Shown here in pieces: positions 53,207 to 59,978 of a DNA stretch of 64,000 nucleotides. The first letter of the stretch is position 1. Every line of letters starts with the position of its first letter. Position numbers and translations under genes: made by a program. Origin of the DNA: Halarchaeum grantii (GTDB lineage: Archaea; Halobacteriota; Halobacteria; Halobacteriales; Halobacteriaceae); contig NZ_BMPF01000006.1 of assembly GCF_014647455.2 (NCBI RefSeq), forward strand, positions 55,585-119,584. Direction: 5' to 3'. The notes under the pieces were generated by a model. That model did not search any database. It worked only from the letters and a program-made list of their open reading frames with translations, and was not told where the DNA came from.

Positions 53207-53655
53207 ACACCGCCGACCAGTACCTGAAAGCCGTCTTCCTCGTCCAGCGCCTCGAGGACGGGCCGGCGTCGACGGGCGCGCTCGCGGACAGACTCGGTGT
53301 CAGCCCGGCGTCCGCGAACGAGATGGTCGGGAAGCTCGCGGACCGCGGCCTCCTCGAGCACGAGAAGTACAAGGGCGCGACGCTGACGGACGACGGCGAG
53401 GCGCGCGCCCGCGACGCGCTCGCGACCTACTGCGTCCTCGAGCGCTTCCTCGCGAACGTCCTCGACGTCGAGGAGTACCGGGCGGAAGCCGGCCAGCTCG
53501 AGGCGGTTATCGACGAGACGGTCGCGGACCGCCTCGACATGATCATCGAGCGCGAACCCGACTGCCCGAACTGCTTCGACGCCGACGCGGACGCCTGCTC
53601 GCACCTCGTCGAGGAACTCGGCGAGGCGGACGCCGGCACGGAAGCCGGCGACTGA
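53203..53655 (+). CDS. DtxR-family metal-dependent repressor (Idr/SirR-like)
   Basis: Protein of 150 aa. N-terminal winged helix (ALADRLGVSPASANEMVGKL) and a metal-binding/dimerisation domain (LERFLANVLDVEEY...), then an odd C-terminus with CPNCFDADADACSH (Cys cluster, residues 124-137) instead of an SH3/FeoA domain. Haloarchaeal Idr proteins repress iron uptake when iron is plentiful, so the operator at 21972-21987 is a candidate target. GTG start with perfect GGAGG 7 nt upstream. Confidence 0.87.
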   Translation: MNTADQYLKAVFLVQRLEDGPASTGALADRLGVSPASANEMVGKLADRGLLEHEKYKGATLTDDGEARARDALATYCVLERFLANVLDVEEYRAEAGQLEAVIDETVADRLDMIIEREPDCPNCFDADADACSHLVEELGEADAGTEAGD

Positions 53656-53796
53656 CTCGGCGTCCGCCTCGCGGCGTGCACGACGCGCGACTCTCGGTAC
53701 TCCCTTCTCCACCGGACTCCCGACTGATGAGACCCCCACGTCCGCGCGACGCGAAGAGTAACCCCTTAGTAGCACTCGGCCACACTATCGAAGTGA

Positions 53797-53838
53797 GTCC
53801 CGTAGCATCCGTCGCAGAGGTGGCGTCGCATACGGGAC
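53797..53838. repeat. Hairpin upstream of tRNA-Gln copying its acceptor sequence
   Basis: GTCCCGTA (53797-53804) and TACGGGAC (53831-53838) are perfect inverted arms. The 5' arm with the preceding A repeats the first eight bases of the adjacent tRNA (AGTCCCGT). The 3' arm mirrors the tRNA 3' acceptor strand. Between the arms GTCGCA occurs twice. Confidence 0.5.
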
Positions 53839-53852
53839 GAGAGGCGGAGCGC

Positions 53853-53955
53853 AGTCCCGTGGTGTAGTGGCCAATCATAGCGGCCTTTGGACGTGTTCGG
53901 TTCCGGCCGACACGGAAGAGAGCCGTTGACGGCGGTTCGAATCCGCCCGGGACTA
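53853..53955 (+). tRNA. tRNA-Gln(UUG) with intron
   Basis: Acceptor AGTCCCG/CGGGACT with discriminator A, D-arm from 53862, T-arm GGCGG-TTCGAAT-CCGCC (53931-53947) and no encoded CCA. Anticodon stem GCGGC/GCCGT encloses anticodon TTG at 53887-53889, preceded by T33. An intron of about 30 nt (53891-53920) follows position 37 at the canonical site and folds as a hairpin (GTGT-CGG/CCG-ACAC), as expected of a bulge-helix-bulge substrate. Haloarchaeal tRNA-Gln(UUG) genes are known to carry such introns. Confidence 0.88.
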
Positions 53956-53985
53956 TAGGCGGGTTCTGACGTTTCTGCGACCGCT

Positions 53986-54285
53986 CTAGAAGTGCATCCC
54001 GGTGCCGTCGGCGTCAACGTGGACGGTGTCGAGTTCGGGTATCTCCTACGGGAGGCGGGCTTGGATGGCTTGGACGGTCATCGGGGAGATACCGCATCCC
54101 GAGCACGCGCCGCCGAGGGCGAGCCGGACCTCGCCGGAATCAGCGTCGACGGCGTCGACGCCGGCCGTCCCGCCGTGCATCGAGATCGGGGGGAAGTTGC
54201 GCGCGAGGAACGTCTCGACGCGCTCGCGGAGGTCGGCTTCGGCGTCGACGCCGACGCCGCCGTCGGTTTCGTGCTCGATGCTCAT
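53986..54285 (-). pseudogene. NifU-like Fe-S scaffold gene interrupted by in-frame TAG
   Basis: From ATG 54285 the frame encodes a NifU C-terminal-type domain with RVETFLARNFPPISMHGGTA and the cluster-binding GACSGCGISPMTVQAI (CxxC). TAG occurs at 54046-54048 after 79 codons. The same frame continues as EIPELDTVHVDADGTGMHF to a second TAG at 53986-53988, exactly the expected end of the domain. One base change of a Lys or Gln codon explains it. The product is either a truncated 79-aa protein retaining CxxC, or a recent pseudogene, or a sequencing error. Confidence 0.75.
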
Positions 54286-54373
54286 ACGTTCCCCTCGGTG
54301 CCCGGGACGCATAGCCGTATCGCCGGGAGCGGAGCGGGCAGACTTATGTGCCTCGTCGCTGTGGCATGCGGGT

Positions 54374-54502
54374 ATGAGCGTACTGCGTACACTCTGGAAG
54401 CTGGCGCGAACCGGGTTCGTGCTCGTCGGCCTCCTCGCCGTCGGGTTCGTCGTTCTCTCCTACGGCTGGAACGGCGAGCCGCCCGAGCTCTCGCTGGAGT
54501 AG
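54374..54502 (+). CDS. Small single-helix membrane protein (42 aa)
   Basis: MSVLRTLWKLARTG (basic, amphipathic) is followed by one membrane helix (FVLVGLLAVGFVVLSYGW) and an acidic end (NGEPPELSLE). A gacttatg element about 28 nt upstream supports the ATG at 54374. Function unknown. Confidence 0.65.
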   Translation: MSVLRTLWKLARTGFVLVGLLAVGFVVLSYGWNGEPPELSLE

Positions 54503-54601
54503 CGGACGCACTCCCGCCCGACGCGGCGCGCGCCGCGAGAGGGCGCGTGACTGCACCGCTCGATTGATGGCCTTTTCTTCGCGCGGACCGTTCGAGGAGT
54601 C

Positions 54602-54928
54602 ATGTCCACGCTTTCGTCGCTCCCGAGTCGCCCGCTCACGACCACCGAAGTCGCCGCGCTCAACGACGCCGACGCCTTCGACCTCGTCGTCCCCGTCGAG
54701 CGCGAGGAAGCCGTCCGCACCGAGGACTCCGAGGCCGTCGAGGTCACCGAAGCGCTCGTGCTCGCCGCCGGCGACTGGGTGAAGGGCGTCGTCCACGAAA
54801 CCGACGGTTGGCGCGTCGTCGAGCACGTCGACATCGAGGGCGATGACCGGACCGAGGCGATGCTCACCTGCGAGGAAGCCGTCGAAGACGCCCGCAAGCC
54901 CGGCGAGCGCGCCGACCTCGACACCTGA
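54602..54928 (+). CDS. Haloarchaeal conserved hypothetical (108 aa)
   Basis: Mixed alpha/beta protein with the central VVPVEREEAVRTEDSEAVEV and LVLAAGDWVKGVVHETDGWR segments. Acidic composition and codon usage are typical. No domain of known function is seen, though the second half resembles a small beta barrel. Confidence 0.65.
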   Translation: MSTLSSLPSRPLTTTEVAALNDADAFDLVVPVEREEAVRTEDSEAVEVTEALVLAAGDWVKGVVHETDGWRVVEHVDIEGDDRTEAMLTCEEAVEDARKPGERADLDT

Positions 54929-54990
54929 TTTTCCGGGGGTCGTCGCCTGCAAAAGGCTAAAGAGCGAAACCGGCCTCTATTGAGACAACA

Positions 54991-55044
54991 ATGACAACGC
55001 GACACGAACCCCCACCGGAGGTGACGGCATGGGTGTCGAGATAA
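54991..55044 (+). CDS. Leader mini-ORF (17 codons) overlapping the HD gene start
   Basis: ATG 54991 to TAA 55042-55044 encodes MTTRHEPPPEVTAWVSR. It overlaps the HD-domain gene start (55029) by 16 nt and contains that gene's Shine-Dalgarno GGAGGTGA (55017-55024). A ggctaaag promoter-like element (about 54954-54961) would start the transcript just before it. Translation is inferred. Confidence 0.35.
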   Translation: MTTRHEPPPEVTAWVSR

Positions 55045-55700
55045 AGGAATCGGGCGTCTCCGAGGACGACCTCGCGGCGATGGAGGACTTCGTCTACGAC
55101 TACCTCGCCGCCAGCGTCGAGAACGAGGACGACGGCGGCCGGATGCGCTGGTATCCGTGGCACTCCGCCGAGTACCGTTTCAACCACATCGTCAACGTCC
55201 GCGAACTCGCCGCCGACATCGCCGAGAAGGAGGGCGCGGACGTCGACGTCGTGCGCGTCGCCGCGCTGTTCCACGACATCGCGAAGCTCGACGCCGACCA
55301 GGAGGTCCACGCGGAGGAGGGCGCGCGCGTCGCGCGCCAGTACCTCGAGACGCACGGCGAGTATCCGGCGTCGTTCGTCGACCGGGTCTGTCGCGCGGTC
55401 GAACGCCACTCGCACACGGACGACCTCTCGGATCTCGACTTGGAGAGTCGCTGTCTCGTCGAGGCGGACATGCTCGATAAGGTCGGCGCGAACGGCACCG
55501 CACTCATGCTCCTGCGGATGGGCTACGAGGCGCGCACCCACATGGACGCCGCCGAGATGGTCGAACGCGTCCTCGAACGAGGCCGCGACGCCGAGTCGCG
55601 CGTGCACAGCGACACCGCCGAGTCCATCGCCCACCAGCGCCTCAAGCGCGTGCGCTGGTTTCGCGAGTGGCTCGAGGGCGAAGTCCCGGGGATGGACTGA
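55029..55700 (+). CDS. HD-domain phosphohydrolase
   Basis: Protein of 223 aa with HD motifs YRFNHIVNVRELAADIAEKE (first His), VAALFHDIAKLDADQEVH (HD), and later CRAVERHSHTDDLSD (His-Asp). The family hydrolyses phosphate esters of nucleotides or cyclic dinucleotides; substrate unknown. Unlike most genes here it has a perfect Shine-Dalgarno, GGAGGTGA at 55017-55024, 4 nt before ATG. It ends 3 nt before the convergent LysE-family gene. Confidence 0.88.
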   Translation: MGVEIKESGVSEDDLAAMEDFVYDYLAASVENEDDGGRMRWYPWHSAEYRFNHIVNVRELAADIAEKEGADVDVVRVAALFHDIAKLDADQEVHAEEGARVARQYLETHGEYPASFVDRVCRAVERHSHTDDLSDLDLESRCLVEADMLDKVGANGTALMLLRMGYEARTHMDAAEMVERVLERGRDAESRVHSDTAESIAHQRLKRVRWFREWLEGEVPGMD

Positions 55701-55703
55701 GCG

Positions 55704-56333
55704 CTACAGGAGCACCGGGAGCGAGCCCGCGACGAACAGCACGCCGAAGGCGACGAGTACGACGGCGCTCGCGTAGCCGACGACGCGTTCGAGCGACGCC
55801 ACCTTCTCGCCCGCCGCTCGGAGCGTCGCCGGGAAGCCCGTGATCCAGATGAGGATGCCGCCGAAGAAGCCGACGATGGTGAGCGCGCCGTTCGACACGG
55901 TGAGCGCGTAGCCGAACGCCTCGACGGTGCCGGGGTCGAGCAGCGCGACGCCCGCCGTCAGCCACCAGACGACCTGCATCGGGTTCGTGAGCGCGGCGAG
56001 GAACGTCTTCCGGAAGCCCGCACCGGAATCGGTGCGTTCGGCGCCGGCGTGCGCGCTCCGCGCGGCACCGTACGCGAAGTAGCAGAGGAGCACCCCGCCT
56101 GCGACCTTCATCGCTGCCTGGAGCGTGGGCGCGTGCTGGAGGAACGCGACGACGCCGCCGTACGCGAGGCCGAAGAACACGGCGTCCGCCGCCATCGCGC
56201 CGAGGCCCGCGCGGAAGCCGGCTTTCCACCCGCGAACGACCGTCTCGTTCGCGATGAGGGCGTTCATCGGACCGGGTGGCGCGGCGAGCGAGAGGCCGAG
56301 CGCCACGCCGGCGAGCAGAGAGAGAAGCGCCAT
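55704..56333 (-). CDS. LysE/RhtB-family amino acid exporter
   Basis: Protein of 209 aa with six predicted membrane helices. The N-terminus LAAPPGPMNALIANETVVRG carries the family's conserved PGP motif, and KTFLAALTNPMQVVWWLTAG has the characteristic NP. It probably exports amino acids or small metabolites. Confidence 0.88.
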   Translation of the reverse strand: MALLSLLAGVALGLSLAAPPGPMNALIANETVVRGWKAGFRAGLGAMAADAVFFGLAYGGVVAFLQHAPTLQAAMKVAGGVLLCYFAYGAARSAHAGAERTDSGAGFRKTFLAALTNPMQVVWWLTAGVALLDPGTVEAFGYALTVSNGALTIVGFFGGILIWITGFPATLRAAGEKVASLERVVGYASAVVLVAFGVLFVAGSLPVLL

Positions 56334-56384
56334 ACCCGCGTGTAGGTGCCAGATTGCGAAAACGCCTGCGTTCGCGTGTCGCCG

Positions 56385-57140
56385 CTAGCGGTGGCTGGCG
56401 TAGCCGTAGCCGACGATGGCGATCGCGAGCGCGAGTGCGCCGAAGAGGGCGTTCTCGCCGACGACGCCGAGTTCGACGACGCCGAACGCGACGAAGACGA
56501 CGGCGGCCGCCACCTCGATGTACGCGGTCGGGAGGAGGCGTTCGACGCGTTCGCCGAGGAAGGCGTCGATTCCGGTGCGGATGCCGAGCGCCGCGATGAC
56601 GCCGAGGAAGACCGGGACCGGTGCGTCGGGGAACGTCGCGGCGAGGTTGATGGTGAGTAGCTGGGTCTTGTCGCCGACCTCGGCGAGGACTATGAAGCAG
56701 AACGCGGTGGCGACCGGCCCGTAGCCGCGCGTGTAGCGCGCGACGCGGTCCGGGAGCATCGCGACCGTCCCGCCGTCGGCGGACGCGCCGGGGACGCCGC
56801 CGCGCCGATAGCGACCGTACACGGTGTACGCCGTCCAGAGGCCGAACGCGAGGAAGAGCACGCCCGTCACGGTGCCGATGGCGCCCTGCGGGAGGACGCG
56901 CGTCACCCACGCGCCGAACGCGACTTCGAGCGCGCTCCACCCCGCGAACGCCGCCATCGCGCCGGCGAAGACGCGTTTGGCGTCGTATCGGCTCGCGAGC
57001 GTGATGACGACGAGTTGGCCCTTGTCGCCGAAGGTCGCGAGGAAGTTCGCGAGGAAGGCCGCGAGGAAGGGCCCGTAACCGGCGTAGCGCTGGATGACGG
57101 CGTCGAGGCCGTTACCGGCGGCGAGCGGGAGCGCGTGCAT
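56385..57140 (-). CDS. GDT1/TMEM165-family cation (Mn2+/Ca2+) transporter
   Basis: Protein of 251 aa, with two homologous three-helix halves. The first signature is ANFLATFGDKGQLVVITLAS (usual Glu replaced, FGDKGQ), the second IVLAEVGDKTQLLTINLAAT (canonical EVGDKTQ). Relatives include bacterial MneA and eukaryotic Mn/Ca exchangers. Its ATG directly follows the stop of the DtxR-family regulator, so regulator and transporter form one metal-responsive operon. Confidence 0.88.
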   Translation of the reverse strand: MHALPLAAGNGLDAVIQRYAGYGPFLAAFLANFLATFGDKGQLVVITLASRYDAKRVFAGAMAAFAGWSALEVAFGAWVTRVLPQGAIGTVTGVLFLAFGLWTAYTVYGRYRRGGVPGASADGGTVAMLPDRVARYTRGYGPVATAFCFIVLAEVGDKTQLLTINLAATFPDAPVPVFLGVIAALGIRTGIDAFLGERVERLLPTAYIEVAAAVVFVAFGVVELGVVGENALFGALALAIAIVGYGYASHR

Positions 57141-57827
57141 CTACGCGGGCACCTCGTCCGCGTCGGCGTCCTCGGGGGCGCGCACGCGGATCGCGGACGC
57201 GATGCTCGTCGGGAGATGGACGTCCCGGTCGTCGACGCGCACCGTGATGAGGTCGATGGGTGCGATGTCGACGACGTCGAGGCGTGCGCCGGGCTCGACG
57301 CCGCGCGCCGCGAGGTAGTCGAGGTGGTCGTCGTCCCGGTCGCTGACGCGCGCGACGACGACGGTGTCGCCCTCGGAGACGGAGGCGAGCGCGACGGTGT
57401 CGTCGTCCGCGAGCGGTGCGAGGTCCTCAGTGGGGATGGGGTCGCCGTGGGGGTCGACGCGGGGGTCGCCGAGCGCCGCCGCGACGCGGCGCTCGAACTC
57501 CTCGCTGATGTGGTGTTCGAGGGCGTCGGCTTCCTCGTGGACCTCGCTCCACTCGTAGTCGAGGTGTTCGGCGAGGTAGGACTCGATGAGGCGGTGGTGA
57601 CGCAGCACCTCGAGCGCGACCGTCTCGCCCTCCTCGGTGAGCTCGACGCCCTTGTACTTCTCGCGGTCGAGGAGGCCGCGCTCTTCGAGCTTCTCGATCA
57701 TGCTCGTCACCGTCGGCGGCGTCACGCCCAGGTACTCCGCGAGCGCCGACGTCCGAACGGGTGCACCGTCCTCGCGCTCGAGGACGTAGACGGCCTTCAG
57801 GTAGTCTTCCATGACGTCACTCAGCAT
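57141..57827 (-). CDS. DtxR/MntR-family regulator with FeoA-like C-terminus
   Basis: Protein of 228 aa. Winged helix (ALAEYLGVTPPTVTSMIEKL, residues about 24-43), metal-binding dimerisation domain (LEVLRHHRLIESYLAEHLDY, E...H pattern; later EEADALEHHISEEFE) and a C-terminal FeoA/SH3-like domain (VVVARVSDRDDDHLDYLAAR, about 145-220). The neighbour suggests Mn2+ sensing. A GTG one codon upstream (57830) is an alternative start. The palindrome CTAAACCTTAG at 57850-57860 overlaps the TATA region and may be its operator. Confidence 0.88.
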   Translation of the reverse strand: MLSDVMEDYLKAVYVLEREDGAPVRTSALAEYLGVTPPTVTSMIEKLEERGLLDREKYKGVELTEEGETVALEVLRHHRLIESYLAEHLDYEWSEVHEEADALEHHISEEFERRVAAALGDPRVDPHGDPIPTEDLAPLADDDTVALASVSEGDTVVVARVSDRDDDHLDYLAARGVEPGARLDVVDIAPIDLITVRVDDRDVHLPTSIASAIRVRAPEDADADEVPA

Positions 57828-57849
57828 CACTACCCTCGATTAGCCCCGT

Positions 57850-57860
57850 CTAAACCTTAG
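57850..57860. promoter_or_regulatory. Candidate operator/TATA of the MntR-like operon
   Basis: CTAAACCTTAG has inverted 4-base arms (CTAA/TTAG) around a 3-base centre. On the minus strand it contains the TATA-like GGTTTAG about 26 nt before the start codon. The arms resemble half-sites of DtxR-family boxes, suggesting autoregulation. Confidence 0.4.
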
Positions 57861-57873
57861 TTTTGACGCCCGT

Positions 57874-59067
57874 TCAGATGCCCTTGCCCATCAGATGCGA
57901 GCGGAGGATATCGTCGTCCTTGCTCCCCGCGCCCGCGTTCACGAGCACGAGCACGTCGTCCGACGCGAAGGCGTCGCGTTCGGCGAGCGCGTACGCCGCC
58001 GCGACCGACGCGCCGCTGGACGCGCCGAGTTCGAGGCCGGCGGATTCCGCGAGCGACGTCGCGCCCTCCAGAATCTCGGGGTCCGGCGCCGCCACCGCGT
58101 CGCCCCCCGTCTCGCGGACGGCCGCCAGAGCGAGCGCGCTCCCCGTCGGGTCGGGGATCTCGATGCGCCCGCAGATGGTGTCCGGGGCCTCCCACGGCTC
58201 GTGGCCGTCGCGGCCCTCCTCGAAGGCGCGCACGATCGGCGCACACCCCTCCGCCTGCGCGGCGTGAACCGCCGGCACCGAATCGACGAGCCCGAGGTCG
58301 GCGAACTCGCGTGCGGCCGTGGCGATCGCGTGGAGACCCGCGCCGCGCCCCGTCGGATGAACGACGTGGTCGGGCGCCGACCAGTCGAGCGCCTCGGCGA
58401 CCTCGAAGTACGCCGTCTTCAGGCCCTCGTGCGCGAACGGCGTCGAGAACACCTGCACCGGGTGCCAGTCGTCGTGCTCCGCGACCGCGTCCGCGAACGC
58501 CGCGTCCGCGTCGCCGATACGCCCCTCCACGACCGACATGTCCCCGCCGTGGACGTTGACCATCGCCTTGTTCGTGAAGCTCGCGCGCGTCGGCACGAAC
58601 GTGTGGCTCTCGAGGCCCGCGCGCGCCGCGTACGCCGCCGCCGACTGGCCGTCGTCGCCCGTCGACGCCAGCGCCACGTCCGTCGCGCCCGCCTCGCGCG
58701 CCGCCGTCGCCGCCACCGACTGCGCGCGGTCGTCGATCGTCCCCGTCGGGTTGCGGCCCTCGTCCTTCACGTACACCGCCTCGACGCCGAACTCGGCGGC
58801 GAGCTCCGGCACCGGAACGAGCGGCGTCCCGCCCTCGTTCGTCGTCACCGCCGCCTCGCGCGCGAACGGCAGGAGCTCGCGATAGCGCCACTGCGAGCGC
58901 TCGGACCGGTTCTCGAACGTCTCGCGCGAGACGTCGAGCGCGTCGAGGTCGTACTCGACGTCGAGGATGCCCCCGCAGTCGGGACAGCGGCCCGTGGCCG
59001 CCGCCGCGTCGAACGACTCGTCGCAGTCCGTACACGTCACGCCAGCGAGCGCCGGGTTCGTCTCCAT
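57874..59067 (-). CDS. Threonine synthase-like protein lacking the PLP lysine
   Basis: Protein of 397 aa. N-terminal zinc ribbon (CTDCDESF ... CPDCGGILDVEY, residues 10-40), then the fold type II core: TTNEGGTPLVPVPELAAEFG, YVKDEGRNPTGTIDDRAQSV, ALASTGDDGQSAAAYAARAG, VVHPTGRGAGLHAIATAARE and VNAGAGSKDDDI. In active enzymes the NPTG(S/T)xKDR motif supplies the PLP Schiff-base Lys; here that position is Asp. The SGN and GNGG-type PLP loops are also altered. It is therefore a divergent, perhaps non-PLP, member. A cttaacg element 26 nt upstream supports the ATG at 59067. Confidence 0.82.
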   Translation of the reverse strand: METNPALAGVTCTDCDESFDAAAATGRCPDCGGILDVEYDLDALDVSRETFENRSERSQWRYRELLPFAREAAVTTNEGGTPLVPVPELAAEFGVEAVYVKDEGRNPTGTIDDRAQSVAATAAREAGATDVALASTGDDGQSAAAYAARAGLESHTFVPTRASFTNKAMVNVHGGDMSVVEGRIGDADAAFADAVAEHDDWHPVQVFSTPFAHEGLKTAYFEVAEALDWSAPDHVVHPTGRGAGLHAIATAAREFADLGLVDSVPAVHAAQAEGCAPIVRAFEEGRDGHEPWEAPDTICGRIEIPDPTGSALALAAVRETGGDAVAAPDPEILEGATSLAESAGLELGASSGASVAAAYALAERDAFASDDVLVLVNAGAGSKDDDILRSHLMGKGI

Positions 59068-59157
59068 GTCTCGACGTTGCGCGAGGCGGGCGTTAAGCCC
59101 TGCCCTTTCTCTCACTACACCGGTGGCTCTTTGCCCCTCAGGGCCGACTGCCAGCGT

Positions 59158-59940
59158 ATGACGGACGTCCTCGCGGACAAACGGACCGCGACGCGGTTCC
59201 GCGTGCTCGTCGAGATCGCGGACCGCCAGCCCGCGGTCAGTCAGGGGGAGATCGCCGACGCCGTCGGCGTCACGACGCAGGCGGTCAGCGAGTACATCCG
59301 CGACCTCGTCGACGACGGCCTCGTCGAGAAGGAGGGGCGCTCGCGCTACCGGGTCACCAAGGAGGGCGTCGACTGGCTCCTGCGCACCGCCGACGACGTC
59401 CGACGCTACGCCGACCGCGTCACCGAGGACGTCCTCGGGAGCGTCCACGAGGACGCGGCGATCGCCGTCGACGACGTCGAAGCGGGCGACAGCGTCACGC
59501 TCACGATGCACGAGGGGCTCCTGCACGCCGACCCGGACGGCGAGGGCTCCGCGTCCGGCGTCGCCACCACGGACGCCGCCGCCGGCGAGGACGTCGGCGT
59601 CACCGGCTTCGAGGGCATCATCGACCTCGAACCCGGCGCCGTCACCGTCTACCAGGTCCCGCCCGTCCGCACCGGCGGCAGCGGTGCCGTCGACCTCGGG
59701 GCGCTCGCGGACGCCGTCGCCGACGCCGACCTCGTGCTCGCGACCGGTATCGAGGCCGTCGTCGCCCTCCGGCGCGCCGAGCACCCGCCCAGCGTCACGT
59801 TCGCCGTCGGCGAAGTCGCCGCCGCCGCCGCCGGGCGCGGCCTCGACGTCGTCGTCGTCGCAACCGCCGACGCCGTCGGCCGCGTCACCGACCCCCTCCG
59901 CGACGCGGACGCCCGCTACGAGGTCGCGGACCTCTCCTAG
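59158..59940 (+). CDS. Winged-helix regulator with ligand-like C-terminal domain
   Basis: Protein of 260 aa. N-terminal winged helix (EIADAVGVTTQAVSEYIRDL, recognition helix at residues about 32-50) and a C-terminal alpha/beta domain (VVALRRAEHPPSVTFAVGEV, GLDVVVVATADAVGRVTDPL) resembling a sensor domain (DUF7839-like). It precedes the mhqO-mhqD-like pair by 38 nt in the same direction, so it may regulate that pair. The ATG at 59158 begins the HTH; the longer upstream frame lacks homology. Confidence 0.8.
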   Translation: MTDVLADKRTATRFRVLVEIADRQPAVSQGEIADAVGVTTQAVSEYIRDLVDDGLVEKEGRSRYRVTKEGVDWLLRTADDVRRYADRVTEDVLGSVHEDAAIAVDDVEAGDSVTLTMHEGLLHADPDGEGSASGVATTDAAAGEDVGVTGFEGIIDLEPGAVTVYQVPPVRTGGSGAVDLGALADAVADADLVLATGIEAVVALRRAEHPPSVTFAVGEVAAAAAGRGLDVVVVATADAVGRVTDPLRDADARYEVADLS

Positions 59941-59978
59941 GACAACACGGAAAGCCCGCGACGCCCTACTTCCGGGTC

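Noticed and set aside
54046..54048. TAG as pyrrolysine in the NifU-like gene
   Set aside because: TAG ends ordinary genes here and no pyl gene is in the window. The position is a Lys/Gln-like surface residue rather than a known Pyl context.
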